Source: Yamagishiella unicocca (Eukaryota; Chlorophyta; Chlorophyceae; Chlamydomonadales; Volvocaceae). From it: a stretch of DNA of 64,000 nt. Shown here piece after piece: positions 45,301-57,300 of the stretch. Both the position numbers and the translations under genes were made by a program. The stretch is taken from positions 2,998,001 to 3,062,000 of the forward strand of contig BDSL01000002.1 of assembly GCA_003116995.1 (NCBI GenBank), read 5' to 3'. Under the pieces are notes generated by a model, which saw only the letters and a list, made by a program, of their open reading frames with translations, searched no databases and had not been told where the DNA came from. Position 1 is the first letter of the stretch, and every line of letters begins with the position of its first letter.

Positions 45301-48300
45301 CCGCGCAGCGGTAGCGGCCAAGCCGTGCTGCCTCACCCCGCCCCACACCACTGCACCTCATCCCGCCCCCATCCCGTCCGCTAACCCCACTCTCAGCCCA
45401 CCCGCACCCACTCAGCACCCGCACCCACCCAGCACCTTGCCTCCGCCTCACCTGTGGCTCTGCAAGTGCGCCACGTTGTGGAAGAAGTCCGTTTCCACGT
45501 CCTCACTCAGCAGCCCAGCCAAGTCCGGGAAGCGCCGCGGCATCCCCACCACCAGCGCCCGCAGCAGCACCAGGTGCTCCTGCCTTACAGCCAGGCTGGG
45601 CGAGCACAGCTGGCTCTTGATCTGCGGGTACAGCACCCGACCGGTCAGGAGCAGGAGACTCCCGGGAGGGTCGTTCAGCTCAGCCACCGCCGCGCCAGCG
45701 GCCGCGGGGCTGGCGGCGGCGGCGGCGGCGTCCGCCTCCGCCAGCGCCGCCACTAGATTGAAAAGCGACGACGCCGCCGCCTGGCGGAGCGCCAGGTCAG
45801 AGGCGTTACGGAGGTCGTGTAGCGCAGTCAGCAGCAGCGGCAGCGCCTGCAGTCGATCCATGGCGCCCCAAGCCTCCGTCGTCAGCTTGCCGTAAGCCAC
45901 CAGCCGCCGGTCGTAGTCCACCTCGTCCAGGGAGTTGGGCGACCAGGCGGTCAGCTCCGCCAGCAGCGACGCCGGCAGCTGCATGCGCGGAAGCAGCCGC
46001 GCAACGGCGCCGTACGCGGCCGCCAGCTGGGCTCGCGACTCTCGGCCTGAGAGCCGGATCCCCCACATCGACATGGCCTCGCAGTATCTGGTAGGAAGGC
46101 GATTTGGGGTGAAGAATTTTAAAATTTTAGGATTTTGGCCGTCCGAAACCAAAAGCCCTCCATCACGTAAGCCGAAAAGCTTTCTTCTCCAAGCTACCGT
46201 AGCGAGCCCCATGCCGTCAGCGCCCTAGCCCCAGCGCGCACGGCTGCTCTCCTCCCGCGTGGTAACGCGTGGTAACGCGTGAGAACGCGCGAGAACCAAG
46301 GCCGGCCAACAGGGTGTACTCACGGGGGGACCTCACCTCCCGGCGCCCTGAGTACCTTGCGTCCCTGTGTCACAGCTCTCTGTGAACCCTGATTGCAAAG
46401 GGTAATATACCGAAACAGCCGCTACCCGTCCCGCCCCGAGTGCGCCCGGGGAGGCCTACCTCTCCACTGAGTTTTCCGGAAGGTCACCGGGTTGCAGCCG
46501 GCCCCACAGCGCCGCCAGGGCGCCCAGAGCCCGACTGATGCCCGACTCGTCCAGCCGCCCGGCCTTGCTTGAGGAGCGTTGGCGCAGACTGCGAGCACCT
46601 GCGCGGGGGAGCAGCGGCGGCGGCAGTGGTGGTGGCGGTGGTGATGACGGCGGTGGGTGACGGCGGCGGGAGGGTTGGAGCGAAATGGGCTTTAGAGTTG
46701 GAGGCGCCGCTTGGGGCTCAGAAGGAGCTTCGGTGTAGAGTAGGTTTTCATCACGTCTTATCAGACGACGGTGAAATAAGTTAAGCATCATCATTGCCCA
46801 TCAAATGATATAACGTAATTTGCACCGGGTGGTTTAGGACGCGCGTGCACTTGACGCCACGCGATGCCATGCAGGGCCGTCCGTCACTCGGTGCCTCCGG
46901 GATCCACCACGGCACCATAATCGCAACCACTATGCGCAACCACCATGCGGCACCAACCTACCAGGCCCGTAACCGACAAACGAACAGTCGCAACGGAGGG
47001 CTCTTTGTTGGGCTCAGACGGAGCTTCGGTGTAGAAATGAGTTTCATCATGTCTTTTCAGACGACGGTGAAATAAGTATAGCATCATCACCGCCCAACAA
47101 ATGAATCGCGCCCACTGTACTACTGCATTACCATACACTGGGGTTCTTCCTCTCGTCTCAACACCACCGGACTACCACAACCACGGCCATGATACAGTAC
47201 TGTAAACAATCTTCGACGCCCGTGAGAGGGAGCCACGCAAAGAGCGCATAATGGCGACTGGGCTCAGGAGAAGCTTCGGTGTAGAGCACATTTTCATCGC
47301 GTCTAACCAGACGACGGTGAAATGTATAAAATGAATCATGACCGCCACTCGGCTTCCGGCATGAAAACAAATCCCAAGACGCCTCCCTCTTCCCGCCCAG
47401 CATGAACCGGTGCGCTTACGCACGTGCAGCGATGGATGGAAAGCGTGGCTCAGTTTCATGGTCTTTACCGAGCAGAAGCAGTTGGCAATGATGTGTACGG
47501 CGCACATGCTAAATGCCATGGTGATGGATGCAGTGGCGGGCGGAGGCGCGTAGCTAAGGAACTCAGAAGGAGCTTCGGTGTAGAGTAGGTTTTCATCACG
47601 TCTTATCAGACGACGGTGAAATAAGTAAAGCATCATCACAGTTCTCCTCAAACAGGCGAAATCGCTTGGCAGCGTTGTGTACGGCGCACGTGCTGAATGC
47701 CATGGTGATGGATGCAGTGGCGGGCGGAGGCGCGTAGCTAAGGAACTCAGAAGGAGCTTCGGTGTAGAGTAGGTTTTCATCACGTCTCATCAGACGACGG
47801 TGAAATAAGTAAAGCATCATCACAGTTCTCCCCAAACAGGCGAAATCGCTTGGCAGCGTTGTGTACGGCGCACGTGCTAAATGCCATGGTGATGGATGCA
47901 GTGGCGGGCGGAGGCGCGTAGCTAAGGAACTCAGAAGGAGCCTCGGTGTAGAGTAGGTTTTCATCACGTCTCATCAGACGACGGTGAAATAAGTAAAGCA
48001 TCATCACAGTTCTCCCCAAACAGGCGAAACCGCTTGGCAGCGTTGTGTACGGCGCACATGCTAAATGCCATGGCGATGGATGCAGTGGCGGGCGGAGGCG
48101 CGTAGCTAAGGAACTCAGAAGGAGCTTCGGTGTAGAGTAGGTTTTCATCACGTCTCATCAGACGACGGTGAAATAAGTAAAGCATCATCACAGTTCTCCC
48201 CAAATAGGCGAAACCGCTTGGCAGCGTTGTGTACGGCGCACATGCTAAATGCCATGGTGATGGATGCAGTGGCGGGCGGAGGCGCGTAGCTAAGGAACTC

Positions 48301-51300
48301 AGAAGGAGCTTCGGTGTAGAGTAGGTTTTCATCACGTCTCATCAGACGACGGTGAAATAAGTAAAGCATCATCACAGTTCTCCCCAAATAGGCGAAACCG
48401 CTTGGCAGCGTTGTGTACGGCGCACATGCTAAATGCCATGGTGATGGATGCAGTGGCGGGCGGAGGCGCGTAGCTAAGGAACTCAGAAGGAGCTTCGGTG
48501 TAGAGTAGGTTTTCATCACGTCTTATCAGACGACGGTGAAATAAGTAAAGCATCATCACGGTTCTCCCCAAACAGGCGAAATCGCTTGGCAGCGCTGTGT
48601 ACGGCGCACATGCTAAATGCCATGGTGATGGATGCAGTGGCGTGCAGAGGCGCGTAGCTAAGGAACTCAGAAGGAGCTTCGGTGTAGAATAGGTTTTCAT
48701 CACGTCTCATCAGACGACGGTGAAATAAGTAAAGCATCATCACAGTTTCCCCTCTCCCAGTCCCTTGGGAGCACCGCATGCTCTTCAGTATGACATCGGT
48801 GTGCGTATCCGCATTAGCGCGGCTGCTCCATCAATTCCAAATCGCATATGACGCTGTGGGGCCAACGCCAGAGGGAGTTGCTTGGCCTCCAAAATCCCCC
48901 TCGACCCGACCCGACCACCAAACAGCGGATATCACCACCCCCACTCCCCTCTTCTCCTCTGCCATTTGCACCGGCTTCTTTACTAACCTCAATCCCACTA
49001 CCGCGCGTGCTCCGAGACCTTACCGGCTTGCGTCAACAGCGCCACCAGCGAGTCCGCCAGGCTGCGCGCGAGCTCCGAATCCGCCACGAAGCCGCCCAGT
49101 CGCTCCAGGATGGCCAGCTCGCGGTGCGCAGTGGAGGTTGGCGGACGGCGGCGGGAGGAGCCGCCCTGCGAGAGGCGTGCAGAGGGCGGGGACGAGGTTC
49201 ATCGCCGGGCTTCGCCTACCTCACTACATGCATCACACATTCCATTGCGTCGCTACCGAAGCGCCGAACGCCGACCTGTGCTGATGTACGGCTATCGGCT
49301 AAGGGCTATCGACGATGCCGCAGCTAACGAGAAAACGTCAAAGGAAGTGCGGGCGGACAAAGAAGCGCCAGCGGAGCGCTGGCAGTGCCTTACCCTGGGG
49401 CCCCTGCCGCCGCCTCCGCCGCCCTGCTGCCAGGACTCAGCGATGACCACGTGCAACGCCCGCAGCACGTCCGCCAGCCACGGCAGCAGCACCCGCCGCA
49501 GCATCCCCTCACCGCAGCCCAGAACCGAGTCCAGCATGTCCAGGACGGTGGCCCTATACAACGAGTACGACGAGTACAACGGCGATACGGCAGCCGTGAG
49601 CGCGTGGGTGAGCGTGTCTATGTGTCTGTGCGTATGGGTGCGCTCCGCGGGAGCTGTTATGGTTCCGATATGAAGGACACGGTTGGGGGACCGGAGGCGT
49701 GTTTGAGACCCGTACTCCGAGAGGAACACGGTAGCCAGGGAGGAACAGGGTTGAGGAGAGATGACCCAGGCGGCCCTTTTGCGCCACATGCCCCCACATC
49801 GTCCTCCTCCCCTCCCTCCCTCACCCGCCCGCCCACCATTTGTACACCGCCACGGCACTCACCGCACCACCTCCGTGCAGCGCCCCGAGCTCAGCATCGA
49901 CACCGCGCCGCGAATCAACGAGCTGCCCAGACCTTGGGACTGCCACCCCTCCATCGCCACCCCCTCGTCCCACTCCATCAAGCCGCCAGCATCGGCCGCG
50001 GCCGCGGCCGCGGCGGCCGCTGCAGCTGCTGCTGCCGCCGCGGCGTCGCCCCTCGCGGGCCGCACCAGCGGCAGTGTTGCGTCCGGCACGGAGTGCAGGT
50101 CGGCCAGCACCCGGGCCAGGCCAGGGCTGAGGGAGAGCGACAGGACGCACTCCAGGAGGGGCGGCTCCCTGAAGCCAGGAGGTACGGCAGGTGCGGGCGA
50201 GGAGGCGGGGTTTGTACGCTGGTACGAGAATCAAGAGGTGTGCGAGAGTCGAGAGATGTAACCTGCGCATGCCATGTGCTCCTATGCCCTGCCTGCCCCT
50301 GGTACAAACAGCCCCTGGTACGAACAGCCGCCTGGTACGAACAGCCCCTGGTACGAACAGCCCCTGGTACGAACAGGCCCTGGTACGAACCGCCGACTAC
50401 CCAGCCTATCCCGCTTGCGGCACCCAGCCTGCCCTCTCGCGCGCCTGCCAGCCTGGCACTCACTTGCTGCTCGCCGCCTCGAACTGCAGCCTCGGGATGA
50501 GCGGCTGAACCGCCGACAGGAACACCCCCCACAGCTCGTTGTAGTCCGTGGAGGTGGAGGCGGGGAACCGGAGCCACACCTGCGCCAGCAGCCGCAGAGC
50601 CGCGGACCGCACCTCCCGGTGCCGCTCCAAAGCCGGCACCGCCGCCGACGATCCTCCCGCACCCCCCTCCTCCTCCTCATCCTCACTCCCCTCCTCCGCT
50701 TCGTCTCCATCAGGCGCCTTCTCATCTCTAGAGTCTGCTGCTGCTGCTACTGCCGCTGCTGCTGCGCGTGGCTTCCCGACCTCTTCATCGCCACCGTCGG
50801 CGACTTCCGGCTCCGCCGCCGCAGCCCTGTCAGATGCCTTGCCGCGGCGTCGTTCTGTGCTTGCCGCAGCACCCTTCGGCTCGTCGTCATGTTCCAACGC
50901 GTCCAGCAGGTCTGGATGCTCGTCCAGGAGCCCAGCGGCGGCGGCCGCGGCCGCGGCCGCCGCCTCGCCGGCGGCGGTTACCGCGGCTGTGGCGGTCGTA
51001 AGCAGCCGCAATGTGATGGCGAGCATTACCGGCAGGAAGGGCTCCATGGCATGACCTAGGTGAGATAACAGGTCCTCGACTGCAGGGAGGGCGATGGTGG
51101 GAGGGCGGGCGAGTGGGGGAAATGAGAGGAAACCCGTGGGCCGGAACGGAGTAGGAAAACACCCCATTAGGATTAGGAGACGAGCGGGGGGGGTTAGGAG
51201 GGAAGGACGGGGCGGAGAGAAGGGAAGGAGCAGTGCAGGGTTTATCATTAGGTGTACGGGCTGCCGGGTGGTACGGCAGGGGTGGTGGGGAACTGGCGTT

Positions 51301-54300
51301 TAAAGCTAGCAGCCGAGTAGCTCTCGGCTTTTATGTTTAGCTGTTTACGGGCACCCTGCATCGTACGACTTGGCTGTATCGTACCGAGGACGTGTCCGCC
51401 GCGCCTGTACGCGTTAACAGTACCCCGACCGTACGCCAAATAGATGATAGCTCCATCGCACTCACATGCGTTCAGGAAGCCCACTTTCCGGCGAGACGGC
51501 AGCGCGTCCAGTCCCGCCTGGTCCACCGCCACCAGCCACCACCCCACGCCGCGACCCAGCATGGGCGCGCTCCACCAGGGTGGCGGCAGGAGCCGGTAGC
51601 GGTCCAGCTCAGACGCCGCCGCCTCGGCGGCGGCGCCGCCGTCGCGCAGTGCCGCCGCCGCCACCGCCGCCGCCGGCGGCGGCGCAAACGCCGCCGCCAT
51701 GGGCTCCAGCAACAACTCCAGGAGGGGCCGCAGCTCGTCGGGTCGGAGGTTGGCCAGGAAGTTGAGGATGGCGGCGCGGGCACTGCCCGGGGCGCCGCGG
51801 CCGCCCAGGCGGCCGCTGCGCTTGCGCATCTTGGGGAACAGCACCCGCACCACCAGAGGGATGAGGCCGGGGCGAGCGTCCTCGCTCACGCCGCCGTCGG
51901 CTCCAGGAGCGATCGGGAAGAGCGCCAGCTCCTCCTGCAGGCGGCCGTGTCGACAGCGGTGCATCGTCAGCAGGTGGCCGCATACGGTATACGGGCCGGG
52001 CACGACACCCATCCCACACGGGCACGACACCCATCCAATGCCATGCGGCTGAAGGCTAGACAGCCGTCACCGCCACCTCCTCAAGGCGGATTGCACGCCT
52101 GGCCGCCCTCCACCACACCTTCTCGTGCGTCGTACTCGGATCCGAATCTGCCGGCCCCGCCCTGCCCGTCGCCCACTCACCCTAAGCGTGCCGTCGTCCG
52201 CCAGGCGACCCAGCCGGTCCGCCATCTCCGCGGGCAGCCAGCGGAAGCGATAGGGCCGCAAGCAGCGAAGCGCGGCAACCTGCGGGCATCGTTCCATGGT
52301 ATAGGAATTCAGTGTCGTACGGACTTCAGCGTCGTACGGGGATTCAGTGCCGTACGGGGTCTGGTGTCACGGGCTGGGTTGCTTAGCTGACGCACCAAAC
52401 TACTCCCGGATGCTTCATGTGCCCTCCTGGTTTCATTTCTGAGGCCACACATTGATGACTATCATCCCAACGACACCCATCGCCAAGGACCGGCATAGCA
52501 AGGTCCGACATCCGCGCCCGAACTGCTCCCCAGCCAACAGAGCGTGAGACGCGGAACTCGCCTGGATGCCCGGGTCCGCTTCCAGCAGATGGCTCGACAC
52601 CGCCTGCTGCAACTCCTCGGAACGGTACAGCCCGCGCACTCCTCGCAGCCCCGCCAGCAGCTTCAGCCAGTCCAGCAGCCCCGCGCGCCACGTCTTGCCG
52701 CCGATGCGCGACAGCACACTGACGGAGCTGCCGCCGCCGACAGCGGGCGCAACCGCAACCACCGCGGCGGCATCTCCGGAACCACTTTCCGGACTGGCCT
52801 CGCAGGCGAGCGTCGGCGGCGGAGGCGCCGCGGCAGCCTTGGCGTCGACTTTAGCGGCGTCCTTCTTGCCGCCGCCGGCTTTGCGCTTGCCGCCAGCGCT
52901 GGCGGGAGCGTCGGCGGCGGCGCCTGACGAGCATGACGCGGCGGCGTTTGACTCGCGGCGCTCGCGGATGGACGGTTCAGCGTCGTCGCCGCCACCCGCC
53001 ACCGCCGCCGTCATCGCCGCTGCCGCAGCGACCTGTCCTGCCCCCACTCGAGCCTTCTTCCGCGGCCTGGCGCTGGAAGCGTCTGACGGCTTAGGATCCT
53101 CCGCCACGTTTGCTAGCTGCGTCTCCAGCGACGGCGGCTGGTTCGCGGTTGCGACGGCGGCGGCGGCTGCGGCGGCTCGGGCGGCCGCCACCGCCGCCTC
53201 CACGTCACCCTCGCCGTCATCAAAGTGGCTGCCGCGAGCCGCAGTGTAGGCAAGGAACAGCGGCACCCAGTCGCGCGAGTGCTGCTCGATGGTGCTGTAC
53301 GGCGAGGCCGCCATGGCGCGCAAGGTGTGACTCAGCCTGTTCTGGGGGTCGGTGACGCCGCCGGAGGCCTGCGGCGTGCCGGCGCGTACGGTGGCGCCGT
53401 ACCGCTCGTCCAACGACTCGACGCAGGCGGCGTTCTGCGACGGATCCACCTCCTGCACCATCGGCTCGGCGGTGATGGCGGCACTGATGGCGGCGGCGCT
53501 GCGGTGGCGGCCTGGAGGGGCGCCGGCGGCGGTGCTGGAGGGGGGTAAGTCGGACCCGAGGAGTTGGCCTTGAGTGGAGCTGAGGAATGAAAACACGATG
53601 GGCCAGGACGCCTGCGAGTGGGGACCGGGGCAGCAGCAGGCATAATGGCATATCCAATATTCAGTACCAGCAAGTACTAGCGAGCTCTGTGTGAAGAGGG
53701 AGAAACGATCCAAGCGACCCACATGTCATAACGTACCGCATTCACCCTGGAGCGATTGGGCCCCTCACGCTGTCCCAATGGGGCCCCTCACGCTGTCCCA
53801 ATGGGGCCCCTCACGCTGTCCCAATGGGGCACCTCACGCTGTCCCAACGGGGCACCTCACGCTGTCCCAATGGGGCACCTCACGCTGCCCCAATGGGGCA
53901 CCTCCTCACCTGGGGACGGAACTGCAGGCACGCAGCAAGCGCCTGACTGGCAGGCGGCCACAGGGGGCTGAAGCGGATGTACAACACGCCCACCATGCCG
54001 TACGCGAAAGCCGGTACCAAGAACTCGGGAATCCTGTCGCACAAAGAGGGACGCGACGGTTTAAACCAGAATCCCCAAACATACAGTAAGGCCACCCGAT
54101 CCTGCCAATACAAGCGATCCGGTGGCTAGCCTTTCGCAGCACTTTACAATCACCACGAACCCATTCCTACAAGCACCCAATACTAGCCTTGCCTCAACTT
54201 CGGCGCCGCCAATACATGCCCTCCACTGACTCTCCCCCCTTAGAAAAAACCGCACCTGTTGTACTCCAGGTAGGTCTTCAGGCGGCCCATCCCTACGGCC

Positions 54301-57300
54301 CACTTGCGCCCGCTCTCAATCGTGAATGACTGGCTGTTGATGCCGTGCAGCACCTCCATCAGGTCGCACCGTGGACTGGTGTTCGCGACCTTGGCGCCGT
54401 CCGGGTCCCGCTCGCGCTGCTGCTGCTGCACCGCAGCCGTCGGGTCATTTGGGTTGAGCCCCAAGGCCTCCAGCGCGGGCTGGTCGAAGCAGCACAGCAG
54501 GCGCAGCACGGCGGCGCGCAGCGGCTGTGACTCATGCGCCAGCAGTGGCGCCAGGTGGATGACGAGCTGTCGGAGGCGGGTCTCAGACAGCAGCGCCCGC
54601 GCCTGCGCCGCAATAGCGGCAGAGCCCATGGCGCCGCCGCCGACGGCGGCGGCGCCGTCGACGCTGGCGCGTACGGCAGATAGCAACGACCCAGCTGCGC
54701 GGATGCTGGCGAAATCGGCCCCGTCGGACGGACCGGCTCGCTCCCCGTGCTGCTGCTGCTGTTGCTGCTGCCTGTCCAGGACCCACTCCAGCGTCGACTC
54801 CGCCGCTGCTACCAGGGAAACCGACAAGCTGGACTGCTGCTGCTGCTGCAGCAGGTCGGCAAGGAGCTCGGTGGCGGTGGCACGCAGAAGCAGTAGGCCG
54901 CTCTCGGGTGCGGCAGCAGCCCCGGCCCCGGCCCCCGCAGCCGAGTGGTGCTGCAAGGCGGTCGTGGTGGCCTCCAGAACCTGCTCGCAAGCGGTGACCG
55001 CCTGCAGCGGGTTCTCGCAGGCGTGCGGCAGCAGCGACACCGCCGCCCAGGCAGTGGCGCAGACCCGTGGGTCGGCGCTCGCGTCCGCCCGCCACCCCGT
55101 CGCCAAGCCGCGCACGTGCGCCGCCAGGCGCACACCGTGCGGCTGCGCCGTAAGCAGCAGCGGCAGCCCGGCCGGGCGCCCCCCGGTCGTGGTGGCTGCC
55201 GGGCCCTGCGGCTGTAGCAGCACACACAGGTCCCGCAGCAGTAGCAGAGCCGACCCCACATAGTCACGCTCCTGCTGCTGGTGCTGGTGCTGTTCGACTT
55301 GCTTTTGCTGCTGCTGCTGCATCACCAGGCGCCCCAGGCAGCCCATCATCTGCGGCGCGAACAGCCTCGCCACCTCCGGCCTCACCGGGTACACCATTAG
55401 CGACTTGACGAATGGCAGTGCCTCCGATGCCGGCGGCCTGCTGAAGCACGGAGCCCACGACACCGCACATCGCGCCAGCGCCTCAGGACCCTCGCTCGCC
55501 CCTACGGCCTTCAGGTGCCCGTACACCAAGCTACGCGCCAGCTCCAGAACCGCGAACGACAGCGAGACGTCCAGCAAGTCGCCGTCATCACCGCCGTCGC
55601 CGTCGGCGGCGGGACGCAGGTGTTGGCTGGCGCTGGGGCCGGGGCTGCTGATGGGGCTAACGCTGGGGGAGGACGCCGGCGAGTCGGTGGCTGCGGCTCC
55701 CGCCGCCAGCGACGTCGGCTGCCACACCGCCGGCTGCATCAGCCTGCCCACCAGCTCCAGCAGCGGCTTGTAGCTCTCCACCCGGCTGCCGCGATAGTAC
55801 GACACCGCCTGAGCTAGCAGCAGCAACGCGCGGCCCAGACTGCGCCCAGCTGCGGCGGCGCCCGCCGACAGGCCGCCGCCGGGGCCGGCGGCTTGCGGCC
55901 CCCCTGGAGCCGCCGGCAGCGCCGCCGCTTCGAACGCGCGCATCCGTCCACTGACCTCCGCCACCAGAGCGCCCCACAGCTCCATAGTCTTGCCACGGCG
56001 CAAGTGGTCAAGCAGGCGAGCCAGCGAAACGCGAGCCACGGCAGTGGCCCTGGCACGCAGCTGCTCCTGGCTAACCGCGGGGCTGGCTGGCGGCGGAGCC
56101 GCCGCCGTTGCCGCCGCCGCCGCGGCGGCGGCGGCCGCTGCCTTGGCGGCCTTTTTGGTTGAGGTAGCAGCAACAGCAGCGGCCGCGGGGCGCAGGTCTC
56201 CCGGCTGTATCAGGTCCTCCTTTAGGAGCAGCTGCAGCAGCTGGGGGGCGCGGCTATGCAACCCGTGAGCCACGCCCAGGACCGCCTCCCCGAGTAAGAG
56301 TCCTGGAAAGGGAGTGATTCGAGGTAAATGGTTGCTGACGCGGCTAGGTGGTTAGGCAGTTAGGCGGGAGTGAGTGCGGACTGCGGAGGTGGTTGCGATG
56401 GGTTCTCACGCGGCGCACAGGCTTGTGTGGTATGCAGTAGCTGGCCAGGCTGTCACTGGGGCCCTTTCCTACGACACCCCTCCCCTTCGCCCAGTGCCGA
56501 CCTTCGGGTTTCCTCCCTCCCATACCCGCTCGCCCGTGGTGCCCTAATGCCCTGGCGCCTCCTGCGACCCCGCACTCCCGCTCCAGGGAAGCACCCCCCT
56601 CACCTGCGCCGTCCGTTCGCTCCGCAGTGGGCCGCGCCGCCTGTTCCGCCAGTACAGCCCTCACGCCCGAACGCAGTGCCGCGGGATTGGGTGCGGAGCG
56701 TAGCAGGAACCCCACAGCCTGGGCCGAGAACTGGCGCACGTAGTCGGCGGAGTGGTAGCGCAGCGGCGCCGTCACACGCAGCGCCGCCGGCAGGTCGGCC
56801 GCCAGGTGTCGTACGAGGTGCTTGCAGATGTGGGAGACGCATGTGAATACGGCCTCCATAGACTGGGGCCGTGCGGGAGGGGGAGAGGAGGGGGCCGAGG
56901 GGAGGCGGGGGTGCGGGGGCAGGTAAAGGTGGCGTGTGTGTTTTGCAACTTGGGAGGGTTCCTCAGCGCACCTCTGGCTCGCGCTCCGCGCCCCCATCCA
57001 ATAGATGCACGATGCGTCGTATAGCCTTGGGCAGTATTTGCAAAAACTCCTGCTGCACGTCGCGCGCGAAGGCGGCCAGGAGGTCCAACAGCGCAGGCAG
57101 CGACAGGCGGGCGGCGGGCTCCAGGGAGGCTAGGAGGATGCGGGCGATGGTTTCACGGTGATGCAGCAGCTGCGGCAGGGACTGACACAGGGGCTGTAGC
57201 TCAGCGGCAACCTGCATGCACACGTCAGAGGCGGAGCGGGGGGCAAGCGGGCGTGTAAGCGTGAGGACTGAGGTTAGCGGTGGAGGAAGGGGCGGGAGTA

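Larger units (their letters stand above)
47490..48748. repeat. 184-bp tandem array carrying snoRNA genes
   Basis: Seven snoRNA copies occur at a constant 184-bp step (starts 47559, 47743, 47927, 48111, 48295, 48479, 48663): 86 nt of snoRNA plus 98 nt of spacer, with very few differences between units. Because 184 is not a multiple of three, the repeated reading frames it creates are not proteins. It lies wholly within one UTP20 intron. Confidence 0.95.

Noticed and set aside
47559..48747. Hammerhead ribozyme, from CUGAUGAG...GAAA on the minus strand of each unit
   Set aside because: The segment between CUGAUGA and GAAA cannot form stem II and no stem I/III partners fit. The same bases are boxes D' and C' of a snoRNA.
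47490..48748. CRISPR-like array of regular repeats
   Set aside because: Eukaryotic nuclear DNA inside an intron; spacers are identical to each other, unit is 184 bp and no cas genes exist.
47172..48779. Series of 123-codon minus-strand frames repeating every 184 bp
   Set aside because: The period is not a multiple of three, so each frame is a by-product of the repeat. The conserved part is explained better by C/D snoRNA boxes and guides.
49385..50500. 371-codon plus-strand frame
   Set aside because: Antisense to UTP20 exons; composition is a mirror of the coding strand.
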